Translations under genes and position numbers: made by a program | From: Antribacter soli | GTDB taxonomy: Bacteria > Actinomycetota > Actinomycetes > Actinomycetales > Cellulomonadaceae | Reading direction: 5' to 3' | NCBI RefSeq assembly: GCF_021568775.1 | Contig: NZ_JAKGSG010000041.1 | Span: forward strand, 55,984-119,983 | DNA length: 64,000 nucleotides | In this document: in pieces, positions 54,613-63,904 of the stretch | Numbering within the stretch: position 1 is the first letter of the stretch | How the letters are laid out: each line of letters starts with the position of its first letter | The notes under the pieces: generated by a model | What the model saw: the letters and a program-made list of their open reading frames with translations, nothing else | Told to the model about the DNA's origin: nothing | The model's database searches: none

Positions 54613-55815
54613 TCACGCCTCCAGGAGCAGGGCCTCCCCCTGGCCACCGCCGCCGCACAGCGCGACGGCGGCACGGCCGCCACCCCGCCGCGCCAGCTCG
54701 TGCGCGGCGTGCACGGCGAGGCGCGCCCCGGACGCCCCGATGGGGTGCCCCAGAGCGATACCGCCCCCGTGGATGTTGACGCGGTCGAGGTCCACCCCCA
54801 AGGTCCGCGCCGACACCGCCACGACCGCCGCGAACGCCTCGTTGATCTCGACGAGGTCCAGGTCCTCGGCCCTCCAGCCCTCGTGGGCGAGCGCGGCCGC
54901 GATCGCGTTCGCGGGCTGCGAGTGCAGCGTCGTGCCCGGCCCGGCGACCCGGCCCGCCGAGCGCACGGTGGCCAGCACCGGCACGCCCGCCGACTCGGCC
55001 AGACCCCGCGTGGTGAGCACGAGCGCCGCCGCGCCGTCGGAGATCTGGGAGGCGTTGCCGGCCGTGATCGTCCCGTCCTTCCTGAAGGCGGGCCGGAGCG
55101 CCGCCAGCCCCTCGGCCGTGGTCCCGGGCCGCACGCCCTCGTCGGTGCGCACCACCACCGGCTCCCCGCGCCGCTGCGGCACGGTCACGGGCGCGAGCTC
55201 GTCGTCGAAGAGGCCGTTGGCCCAGGCCTTCTCCGCCCGCTGGTGCGACGCCGCCGCGATCGCGTCCTGCTCCTGGCGGGTCACGTGCGCGTCTCCCGCG
55301 TTGTCCTGCTCGGTCGACAGCCCCATCGACTCGTGCGAGAACGCGTCCGTGAGCCCGTCGTGGGCCGTCGCGTCCAGGAGCGTGGCATCCCCGTAGCCGA
55401 GCCCCGACCGAGCGCCCGGCAGCAGGTGCGGCGCGTTGGTCATCGACTCCTGGCCGCCGACCAGCACCACTGACGCCTCGCCGGTGCGGAGCAGGCGCGC
55501 GCCGTCGACCACCGCGGCGAGCCCCGAGAGGCACACCTTGTTGATCGTGACCGCCGGCACGGACCAGGACACGCCCGCGGCCACAGCGGTCTGCCGGGCG
55601 GGGTTCTGCCCGGCGCCCGCCTGGAGCACCTGCCCGAAGATCACCGCGTCCACCTCGCCCGCGAGCGGCCCGGCCGCGTCGAGCGCGGCCCGCGCCGCGA
55701 CCGCGCCGAGCTCCACCGCGGTCAGCGCCGCGAGCGAACCCCGCAGCCGCCCCTGGGGCGTCCGCGCGGCGGACACGACGACGACGTCGCCGGTCTCAGG
55801 GTTCTGTGCGGTCAC
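54613..55815 (-). CDS. acetyl-CoA C-acetyltransferase (thiolase)
   Basis: A 400-residue thiolase that splits acetoacetyl-CoA (or longer 3-ketoacyl-CoA) to acetyl-CoA. The acylated cysteine lies in NKVCLSG (about residue 89), and the second set of residues in NIHGGGIALGHPIGASG and CGGGGQGEAL complete the active site. The GTG at 55815 has GGAGGTGG upstream. It follows the CoA-transferase genes in the same direction, forming a ketone-body/short-chain acid degradation unit whose product feeds the aceA-aceB shunt. Confidence 0.92.
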   Translation of the reverse strand: MTAQNPETGDVVVVSAARTPQGRLRGSLAALTAVELGAVAARAALDAAGPLAGEVDAVIFGQVLQAGAGQNPARQTAVAAGVSWSVPAVTINKVCLSGLAAVVDGARLLRTGEASVVLVGGQESMTNAPHLLPGARSGLGYGDATLLDATAHDGLTDAFSHESMGLSTEQDNAGDAHVTRQEQDAIAAASHQRAEKAWANGLFDDELAPVTVPQRRGEPVVVRTDEGVRPGTTAEGLAALRPAFRKDGTITAGNASQISDGAAALVLTTRGLAESAGVPVLATVRSAGRVAGPGTTLHSQPANAIAAALAHEGWRAEDLDLVEINEAFAAVVAVSARTLGVDLDRVNIHGGGIALGHPIGASGARLAVHAAHELARRGGGRAAVALCGGGGQGEALLLEA

Positions 55816-55855
55816 GATGCCACCTCCGTCCCGGGCGTCGGCTCCGGCGCCCCTC

Positions 55856-55924
55856 CTACGCTTCACCGTACGTCCGCCCGGCGCCCGCGTAACCCTCCGG
55901 CACAGCATCCATCTGCGGCGTCAT
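55856..55924 (-). CDS. 22-codon reading frame coupled to the CoA-transferase B gene
   Basis: A short frame, ATG at 55924 to a stop at 55856, whose start overlaps the CoA-transferase B stop (ATGA). It reads [20 protein letters not shown] followed by two residues. It has no recognised homology and no Shine-Dalgarno sequence apart from the coupling. It could be a leader peptide for the thiolase gene 41 bases on, or chance. Confidence 0.25.
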   Translation of the reverse strand: MTPQMDAVPEGYAGAGRTYGEA

Positions 55925-56601
55925 GCGCCCACCCCTGCGGCGCCCACGCCCGGGACGACCGCGACGTCGTCGGGCACGATCAGCTCTGGCTCGGTCGCGG
56001 CCGCGACGTCCGCCACGCTCACCCCCGGCGCAAGCTCGCGCAGCACGAGCCCGTCCGGCGTCACGTCGAGCACGGCGAGGTCCGTGATGATCCGGTCCAC
56101 CACGCCGCGCCCGGTCAGGGGCAGGGAGCACTCCCTGAGGATCTTGGGCGAGCCGTCCTTGGCGACGTGCTCCATGAGGACGATGACGAGCCCGGCGCCG
56201 TGCACCAGGTCCATCGCCCCGCCGGGGCCCTTGACCATCTTGCCGGGGATCATCCAGTTGGCGAGGTCGCCCGCGGCGGAGACCTGCATGCCGCCCAGCA
56301 CGGCGGCGTCGATCTTGCCGCCGCGGATCATGCCGAACGACAGCGCGGAGTCGAAGAAGGCCGCGCCCGGCAGCACGGTCACGGTCTCCTTGCCGGCGTT
56401 GATGAGGTCGGGGTCGACGGCGTCCTCCGTGGGGTACGGCCCCACGCCGAGGATGCCGTTCTCGGACTGCAGCACGAGGTGCCGGTCCCCGGGCACGTAG
56501 TTGGGCACGAGGGTCGGCAGCCCGATGCCGAGGTTCACGTACCAGCCGTCCTGCAGCTCGCGCGCGGCGCGCGCGGCCATCTCCTGCCGGGTGAGCGCCA
56601 T
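55921..56601 (-). CDS. 3-oxoacid CoA-transferase subunit B
   Basis: A 226-residue subunit of a succinyl-CoA:3-ketoacid (acetoacetate) CoA-transferase. The catalytic glutamate is in [11 protein letters not shown] (about residue 48), and [14 protein letters not shown] and [15 protein letters not shown] are the standard family blocks. The ATG is three bases beyond the subunit A stop, so both are made together. The C-terminus is Val/Gly/Ala-rich. Its stop overlaps the small frame at 55856. Confidence 0.92.
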   Translation of the reverse strand: MALTRQEMAARAARELQDGWYVNLGIGLPTLVPNYVPGDRHLVLQSENGILGVGPYPTEDAVDPDLINAGKETVTVLPGAAFFDSALSFGMIRGGKIDAAVLGGMQVSAAGDLANWMIPGKMVKGPGGAMDLVHGAGLVIVLMEHVAKDGSPKILRECSLPLTGRGVVDRIITDLAVLDVTPDGLVLRELAPGVSVADVAAATEPELIVPDDVAVVPGVGAAGVGA

Positions 56602-56604
56602 CGC

Positions 56605-57411
56605 TCAGGCCTCCTTCGTGGCTGTGGCCGGAGCCTGCACGGTCCGGCGCTCGATCCGCTTCTCGACGTCGCGGCCGACCTCGACGACACGGCTCACGAA
56701 CACGCCCGGCAGGTGCACGGCGTCCGGGTCGATCTCGCCCGGCTCGACCAGCTCCTCGACCTGCGCGATGCACACACGCCCGGCCGCCGCGGCGAGCGGC
56801 GAGAAGTTGCGCGCGGACTTGTTGAACACGAGGTTCCCGTGCCGGTCGCCCTTCAGGGCATGCACGAGGGCGAAGTCCGTCGTGATCGACTCCTCCAGCA
56901 CGTACTGGGCACCGCCGAACGACCGCACCTCCTTGGCGGGGCTGGCCAGCGCGACCCCGCCTGCGCCGTCGTACCGCTGCGGCAGGCCGCCCTCGGCGAC
57001 CTGCGTGCCGACGCCGGTGCGCGTGAAGAACGCCGCGATCCCGGCGCCGCCCGCGCGCAGCTTCTCCGCCAGCGTGCCCTGGGGCGTCAGCTCCACCTCC
57101 AGCTCGCCGGACAGGAACTGCCGCTCGAACTCCTTGTTCTCGCCGACGTAGGACGAGGTCATCTTTCGAATACGGCCGGCGCCGAGCAGCACGCCCAGGC
57201 CCCAGTCGTCGACGCCGCAGTTGTTCGAGACCACCCACAGGTCCCGCGTGCCCTGCGCGAGCAGGGCCTCGATGAGCGCGATCGGGTTGCCGCACAGGCC
57301 GAAGCCGCCGACCGCCAAGGACGCGCCGTCCGGGATGTCCGCCACTGCCTGCGCAGCGGAGGCCACCACCTTGTCCAGACCCTCGCCGAGATCCTTCGTC
57401 GTTGAAGTCAT
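56605..57411 (-). CDS. 3-oxoacid CoA-transferase subunit A
   Basis: A 268-residue subunit. The family motifs SLAVGGFGLCGNP (about residues 30-42), SNNCGVDDWGLG, and KMTSSYVGENKEFERQFLSG are intact. With subunit B it transfers CoA to acetoacetate or a related acid for thiolytic cleavage. The ATG at 57411 is set by the start of homology; GGAAGG lies 12-17 bases upstream. Remarkably, this translation start region is one copy of a 92-base tandem repeat that extends upstream to 57644. Confidence 0.92.
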   Translation of the reverse strand: MTSTTKDLGEGLDKVVASAAQAVADIPDGASLAVGGFGLCGNPIALIEALLAQGTRDLWVVSNNCGVDDWGLGVLLGAGRIRKMTSSYVGENKEFERQFLSGELEVELTPQGTLAEKLRAGGAGIAAFFTRTGVGTQVAEGGLPQRYDGAGGVALASPAKEVRSFGGAQYVLEESITTDFALVHALKGDRHGNLVFNKSARNFSPLAAAAGRVCIAQVEELVEPGEIDPDAVHLPGVFVSRVVEVGRDVEKRIERRTVQAPATATKEA

Positions 57412-57644
57412 CGCGCCACTACCTTCCCGTCCCGATGCCTGCGGTTCCGTTACGCGCGCGTGCCTCGTCCCTCGGCCCCCACGCTCCACTGCACCTCCGT
57501 CATCGCGCCACTACCTTCCCGTCCCGATGCCTGCGGTTCCGTTACGCGCGCGTGCCTCGTCCCTCGGCCCCCACGCTCCACTGCACCTCCGTCATCGCGC
57601 CACAACCTTCCCGTCCCGATGCCTGCGGTTCCGTTACGCGCGCA
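57408..57644 (-). repeat. 92-base tandem repeat carrying the scoA-type translation start
   Basis: Copies start at 57408, 57500 and 57592; the third stops being similar after about 52 bases. The full copies are identical apart from positions at the junctions. Each holds, on the minus strand, the same GGAAGG and ATG context as the CoA-transferase A gene. In the two upstream copies the ATG opens a 17-codon frame ending in TAA: 57503-57450 and 57595-57542, reading MTEVQWSVGAEGRGTRA. They may act as upstream reading frames. Confidence 0.85.
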
Positions 57645-57913
57645 CCTTTCGCCTGACGATACGACCCCAGCCGCGGTCATACCTGCTGGCCGCGCGGCCC
57701 GGACCAGCGGGAACAGCACCTCGCGCAGGAGGGTACGCGCGAGACCGCCTCCAGGTCGCTCTACCGATGACTTGAGCCTTCTGGAGGTCTCGCGCGCCCG
57801 CGGACCAGAAGCCGCCCCGCGGGCGCCAACCACAACCTCAAGATCGAGGTATCTGTCCACAGATCACACGGCGCAGCCCGTCATGCCGAGGCCGCACCTG
57901 GTGCGATCGGCTC
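57412..57913. other. 502-base divergent region
   Basis: Between the CoA-transferase operon (minus) and the frameshifted AbiEi-like gene (plus). It holds the 92-base tandem repeat (57408-57644) and a degenerate hairpin (57736-57796). The rest, 57797-57913, contains no feature I can name; no convincing promoter was found for either direction. Confidence 0.6.
57736..57796. repeat. degenerate hairpin related to the palindrome at 58895-58972
   Basis: Outer arms 57736-57746 and 57786-57796 pair over 11 bases. A 3-base bulge, an inner TCCAG/CTGGA stem and a GCTC/GAGC stem follow. The left arm, 57741-57760, is identical to part of the 78-base palindrome after the neighbouring gene, so the two flank that gene as related copies. 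Confidence 0.55.
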
Positions 57914-58895
57914 ATGCGCACGCGGAAGCTCACGCCGATTCCTCAGGGGTTGCTCGACCTGGCCATCGGGCAGGAGGGGCTCCTCTCCGCCGCCCAGTGC
58001 ACCGAGCGTGGCGTCAGCTCGGCCCGCCGGTCACGGCTCGTGGCGCACCGCCGGTGGCAGCACCTCACGCACGGCATCTACGACACGGACCCGAGGCCTC
58101 CGACCACCCGAACCGGCCCGGACGTCCTCGACCACCTGCGCCGGCGATCCGCATGGATCGCGCTGCTCGCCTGCGGTCCGACGGCGGTCGCGGTGGGCCT
58201 TTGCGCGCTCGCTCTGCACGGCGTCCGCGGCTTGCCCCTCCGCATCGACCCCGAGGCCGCGCTGCCGGGCGTGCGTCACGCCAAGGTCGGCCCGGGCGTG
58301 CGGGTCCGCTGCTACGACGTGACACCAGCCGACCGCCATCCCGAGCGGCGATGTGTGACACTCCTCGTCGCCCTCGCGCAGGCGTTGCCAAGCCTGGGCC
58401 GGTATCGCGCGGTCGCGGTCCTGGACGGCTTGCTCGACGGGGAAGCTCCTCCAGCCCGAAGACCTGCCGCACCTGCACGACATGCTGCGGGGCCGGCCCG
58501 GAGCCGAGACGGCGCACGCGTGGTTCGGCGAGGTCGACGGCCGGTCGGAGTCGGTCCTGGAGAGCTTCGCGCGACTGGAGTGCGTCGACGCCGGAGTGCC
58601 GCCGGACGACCTGCAGCACGAGTTCTTCGACGAGTCCGGCCGGTTCCTGGGGCGCGCCGACCTCGCGTGGAAGCTGCCGGGCAGCAGGTGGCTCGTCGTC
58701 GAGATCGACGGCGACGAGTTCCACAGCTCCCGGATGGCCAGGAGCCGGGACGCGGAGCGACAGAACGGCCTCGTTTCGGACGGTCGCATCGTGGTCCTGC
58801 GGTACACCTACGACCACCTGCGCCATCGCGGACACGTGGGCGAGCAGGTCCGGTCCACGCTCGCCCGGCTGGGCCGGACGGCCGGCCATCGCTGA
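57914..58895 (+). pseudogene. AbiEi-like antitoxin/endonuclease-like protein, frameshifted
   Basis: The first ~175 codons encode an AbiEi-type winged-helix N-terminus (GLLSAAQCTERGVSSARRSR, then WQHLTHGIY). The second half lies in the frame shifted by one base and encodes a nuclease-like domain: GRADLAWKLPG, VVEIDGDEFHS, RDAERQNGL and VLRYTYDHL, as in actinobacterial proteins with a DUF559/Vsr-like fold. Removing one G from the GGGG run at 58439-58442 joins the halves (LLDG to KLLQPEDLP). It is either a recent pseudogene or a sequencing error. No AbiEii toxin lies next to it, so a toxin-antitoxin role is not supported. Confidence 0.75.
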
Positions 58896-58972
58896 GGAGC
58901 ACGCCCGAGACCGCCTCCAGGTCGCTCAACCCATGGGTTGAGCGACCTGGAGGCGGTCTCGGGCGTGCTCCT
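58895..58972. terminator. 78-base perfect palindrome (39-base arms, no loop)
   Basis: The sequence from 58895 to 58972 is its own reverse complement, centred on CCCATGGG at 58930-58937. It starts at the stop codon of the AbiEi-like gene and ends four bases before the ramB stop, between convergent genes. It is more than double a normal terminator stem. Confidence 0.7.
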
Positions 58973-58976
58973 TCCG

Positions 58977-60554
58977 TCAGGCAGGCGCGTGACGGTCCAG
59001 GAACCGGTAGACCTCCGTGGTCTCGACACCCGGGTAGGCGCCCGACGGCATCGCCGCGAGCATCGACGCGTGCGGTCGCGCCGACGGCAGCGCGTACTGC
59101 GACCACCGATCCGCGAGCGCCGCGGGCGGCACCCGGCAGCAGCCCTCGTCGGGACAGCGGGACACCGCCCGCTCGGTCGTGTCCCGCCCGAGGAACCATC
59201 GCACGTGCGCGAACGGCACGCCGACGGACACGGAGAACGCGCCGTCGGCGGTGTTCTCCACCCGTGAGGTGCACCAGTACGTGCCCGACGACGTGTCGGT
59301 GTACTGCGCGTACGGGTTGAACCGGTCCTCGACGCCGAACACGACGCGAGCCGTCCACTGCCGGCAGACGTGCTGCCCTTCGACGGCGCCGAGCGCGTCG
59401 GCCGGGAACCGCACGCCGTCGTTCTCGTACGCCTTGTGCAGGATCCCCGACTCGTGCACCTTCATGAAGTGCACCGGGATGCCGAGGTGCCGGGTCGCGA
59501 GGTTGGTGAACCGGTGGGCGGCGGTCTCGAAGGAGACGGCGAACGCGTCCCGCAGGTCCTCGATGGCGATGGCGCGGGCCTCCTTCGCGTCGCGCAGGAC
59601 CCGCACGCCGGTCTTCTCGGGCACGAGCAGCGCGGCGGCGAGGTAGTTCGCCTCGACGCGCTGCCGCAGGAACTCGCCGTAGTCGCCTGGCTCGGAGTGC
59701 CCGAGCACGTGCGAGGCGAGGGACTGCAGCAGTGCGGAACGCGCGTTGGACCGCCCGCGCATGCCGGTGGACGGCAGGTAGACGCGGTGATGGCGCGTGT
59801 CGATGACGGACCGCGTCGAGTGCGGCAGGTCGCTCACGTAGTGCAGCGTGAAGCCGAGGTGGGCGGCGATCTCCGCGGCCATCCGCTCGGGCAGCGGCCC
59901 GGTGGTGTGCCCCACCTCGGCGAGCAGCCCGCGGGCGACCTCCTCCAGGTCCGGCAGGTAGTTGTCGGCGGCGCGCATGTCCGCGCGCAGCTCGGCGTTG
60001 GCGCGCCGCGCCTCCTCGGGCGTGGCCGCGCGCTGGGTGTGCAGGCGCTCGAGCTCGTGGTGCAGCGCGAGGATCGTCTCGAGGGCATCGCTCGGCAGCG
60101 ACTTACCGACCCGCACGCCCGCGAGGCCGAGCGACGCGAACAGCGGGCCGCGCTGCACCCGTTCGAGCTCGATCTCGAGCCCGTCGCGGGCCGACGGCGG
60201 CTCCGCCGACAGCAGGTCCTCGACGGTGGCGCCCAGCGCCCTGGCGATGGCCTGGAGCTGGGAGAACTTCGGCTCGCGCTTGCCGTTCTCCAGCGTGCTG
60301 ACCTGCGACGGCGCTCGCCCGATCGCGTTCGCGAGATCCTCCAGCGTCATCCCGCGCGAGGTCCGCAGGTGCCGCACCCGGCGTCCGATCGTCAGGGCGT
60401 CCGGCTCGGCCCCGGCGGGCGGACCAACGGTTCTGGCGCCGCGGTCCGACGTCGGACGCTCGCCCGGGTGTACCACCACACCGAGCGTTCGGCCGGGAGC
60501 GTTTCGCCCGGTTCCAGGATTCGTCGTCGTGCTGGCCATGGTTGAGGGTGACAT
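58977..60554 (-). CDS. ramB: RamB/ScfR-type transcriptional regulator of acetate metabolism
   Basis: A 525-residue regulator. An N-terminal disordered ~45 residues precede a Cro/XRE-type HTH (about 55-115; TIGRRVRHLRTSRGMTLEDL, APSQVSTLENGKREPKFSQL). The middle carries an IrrE/ImmA-like domain, and the C-terminal short-chain fatty acyl regulator domain has several Cys (ending SRCPDEGCCR). RamB of Corynebacterium represses aceA, aceB and other acetate genes. Here it is divergent from aceA, 166 bases apart, in keeping with that role. The ATG at 60554 has GGAAG upstream; a second ATG five codons on is possible. Confidence 0.9.
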   Translation of the reverse strand: MSPSTMASTTTNPGTGRNAPGRTLGVVVHPGERPTSDRGARTVGPPAGAEPDALTIGRRVRHLRTSRGMTLEDLANAIGRAPSQVSTLENGKREPKFSQLQAIARALGATVEDLLSAEPPSARDGLEIELERVQRGPLFASLGLAGVRVGKSLPSDALETILALHHELERLHTQRAATPEEARRANAELRADMRAADNYLPDLEEVARGLLAEVGHTTGPLPERMAAEIAAHLGFTLHYVSDLPHSTRSVIDTRHHRVYLPSTGMRGRSNARSALLQSLASHVLGHSEPGDYGEFLRQRVEANYLAAALLVPEKTGVRVLRDAKEARAIAIEDLRDAFAVSFETAAHRFTNLATRHLGIPVHFMKVHESGILHKAYENDGVRFPADALGAVEGQHVCRQWTARVVFGVEDRFNPYAQYTDTSSGTYWCTSRVENTADGAFSVSVGVPFAHVRWFLGRDTTERAVSRCPDEGCCRVPPAALADRWSQYALPSARPHASMLAAMPSGAYPGVETTEVYRFLDRHAPA

Positions 60555-60575
60555 ACGCGAAGGCTTCCGTCCAGC

Positions 60576-60595
60576 AGAAGTTTCCCGAATCTTCT
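60576..60595. promoter_or_regulatory. 20-base near-palindrome between ramB and aceA
   Basis: AGAAGTTTCCCGAATCTTCT pairs at 8 of 10 arm positions. It lies 22 bases upstream of the ramB start and 125 upstream of aceA, a suitable site for control of both. The AAGTTT half recalls the A/T-rich core of the corynebacterial RamB site, but the match is loose. Confidence 0.45.
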
Positions 60596-60720
60596 ACGCG
60601 ATGACCCCTTGGGAGGGGCTTGCTGAGTGACGGAAGGTAGACGCACGGCACCGCAACGCGGACGAGCCGGACGTTCCACCCCCGGTCTGCACCGGAGGCT
60701 TCACCACAGGAGGTCACGCC

Positions 60721-62097
<1,377 letters not shown>

Positions 62098-62107
62098 GCC
62101 CCACCCC

Positions 62108-62155
62108 GGTTGTCAGGAGCTCCCCGGGGTACGCCACGGGGAGCTCCTGACAACC
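62108..62155 (+). terminator. 19-bp hairpin between aceA and aceB
   Basis: Arms 62108-62126 and 62137-62155 pair perfectly over 19 bases with a 10-base loop, 11 bases after the aceA stop and 21 before the aceB start. Both genes run the same way, so it may be a partial terminator or an mRNA-stabilising structure that raises aceA over aceB. Confidence 0.65.
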
Positions 62156-62176
62156 CGGAGAACGAGGAGGACCGCC

Positions 62177-63904
62177 ATGACTTCCACCATCGAGAACCAC
62201 ACCGGCTCGCCCGAGGCGACCGCTTCGACGTCGGGCACCGGAACCGGCGACGCGACCGCCCGCGGCTCCGTCCGCGTGACCGGGACGCTGGGCCCGCGCT
62301 ACGACGAGATCGTGACGCCCGAGGCGCTCGACTTCCTCGCCCTGCTCCACGACGCGTTCGCAATCCGCCGCAGCGAGCGGCTCGCCGAGCGCCGTCGCCG
62401 CCGCCAGGAGGTCGCGGACGGCGCCGACCCGGACTTCCGCCCCGAGACCCGTCCGGTGCGGGCGGACCCGTCGTGGCGGGTCGCGGGCTCGGCCGGCGCG
62501 CCCGGGCTCGAGGACCGCCGCGTCGAGATCACAGGCCCGACCGACCCGAAGATGACGATCAACGCCCTCAACTCGGGCGCGAAGGTGTGGCTCGCCGACC
62601 AGGAGGACGCGTCGAGCCCGACCTGGCGCAACGTCGTCGAGGGCCAGCTGGCCCTTCGCGACGCGATCCGCGGCACGCTCACCTTCACCAACGAGGCGGG
62701 CAAGAGCTACGAGCTGCGCTCGCCGCGCCTCGCGGAGCTCCCGACGATCGTGTTCCGGCCGCGCGGCTGGCACATGGTCGAGAAGCACCTGCGCTACACC
62801 GCCCCCGACGGCGTCAGGGAGTGCGCGTCGGCCTCGCTGGTCGACTTCGGCCTGTACTTCTTCCACAACGCACGCGAGCTCGTGGCGCGCGGTCGCGGCC
62901 CGTACTTCTACCTCCCGAAGCTCGAGGGGTACCGCGAGGCGCGGCTGTGGAACGACGCGTTCGTGCTCGCGCAGAGCGCCCTCGGGCTGCCGCGCGGCAC
63001 GATCCGCGCGACCGTCCTCATCGAGACCCTGCCTGCCGCGTTCGAGATGGAGGAGATCCTCTACGAGCTGCGTGACCACTGCGCCGGCCTGAACGCCGGC
63101 CGCTGGGACTACCTGTTCTCGATCATCAAGGCGTTCCGCACCCGCGGGGACTCGTACGTCCTGCCCGACCGGTCGCAGGTCCCGATGACCGCCCCCTTCA
63201 TGCGGGCGTACACGGAGCTGCTCGTGCAGACCTGCCACAAGCGGGGCGCGCACGCGATCGGCGGCATGAGCGCCTTCATCCCGGACCGCCGCAACCCGGA
63301 GGTCACGGAGCGGGCGTTCGAGCAGGTCCGGGCCGACAAGCGGCGTGAAGCCGGCGACGGCTTCGACGGCACGTGGGTGGCGCACCCCGACCTCATCGAC
63401 GTCGCCCGCGCCGAGTTCGACGCCGTCCTCGGCGAGACACCGCACCAGGTCGCGCGCCAGCGGCCGGACGTGTCTGTGGGGCAGCACGACCTGCTCGACG
63501 TCGCCTCCGTCCGCCGCTCCGGCGCCACGGTGACGTCGGCGGGCCTGCGCTCGAACGTGTCGATCGGTATCCGCTACATCGACGCGTGGCTGCGCGGCAC
63601 GGGCGCCGCCGCACTGGACAGCCTCATGGAGGACGCGGCCACAGCCGAGATCTCACGGTCCCAGGTGTGGCAGTGGATCGCGGCCGGCACCCGCACCGAC
63701 GACGACGGCCAGCCCATCACGCGCGAGCGTGTCGAGGAGCTCGTGCGCGAGGTCGTTGCCGAGCTGCCCCGGTCCGCGGACGACCGGGTCGACGACGCGG
63801 CCGCCGTCTTCCGGGCGGTCGCCCTGGCCGACGACTTCCCGTCGTTCCTCACCGTCGGCGCGTACTCGCAGTTCCTGGTGGGCTCGGCGGTGGACCAGCC
63901 GTAG
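62177..63904 (+). CDS. aceB: malate synthase A
   Basis: Condenses glyoxylate with acetyl-CoA to malate, second step of the shunt. The 575-residue protein is of the A type, without the insertion of the G isoform. Motifs include the catalytic region TVLIETLPAAFEMEE (about residues 278-292; Arg and Glu for substrate and Mg), YLPKLEGYREARLWND, and the C-terminal GIRYIDAWLRG with SRSQVWQW. The N-terminal ~35 residues are a low-complexity tail. GGAGG lies nine bases before the ATG. The stop TAG is at 63902-63904, just before the sequence degrades. Confidence 0.96.
   Translation: MTSTIENHTGSPEATASTSGTGTGDATARGSVRVTGTLGPRYDEIVTPEALDFLALLHDAFAIRRSERLAERRRRRQEVADGADPDFRPETRPVRADPSWRVAGSAGAPGLEDRRVEITGPTDPKMTINALNSGAKVWLADQEDASSPTWRNVVEGQLALRDAIRGTLTFTNEAGKSYELRSPRLAELPTIVFRPRGWHMVEKHLRYTAPDGVRECASASLVDFGLYFFHNARELVARGRGPYFYLPKLEGYREARLWNDAFVLAQSALGLPRGTIRATVLIETLPAAFEMEEILYELRDHCAGLNAGRWDYLFSIIKAFRTRGDSYVLPDRSQVPMTAPFMRAYTELLVQTCHKRGAHAIGGMSAFIPDRRNPEVTERAFEQVRADKRREAGDGFDGTWVAHPDLIDVARAEFDAVLGETPHQVARQRPDVSVGQHDLLDVASVRRSGATVTSAGLRSNVSIGIRYIDAWLRGTGAAALDSLMEDAATAEISRSQVWQWIAAGTRTDDDGQPITRERVEELVREVVAELPRSADDRVDDAAAVFRAVALADDFPSFLTVGAYSQFLVGSAVDQP

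Noticed and set aside
57408..57644. The 92-base repeat as a CRISPR array
   Set aside because: There are no spacers: the copies are contiguous and identical, and no cas gene is near.
57914..58895. Complete AbiE type IV toxin-antitoxin system
   Set aside because: Only the AbiEi-like part is present; no AbiEii nucleotidyltransferase gene is nearby.
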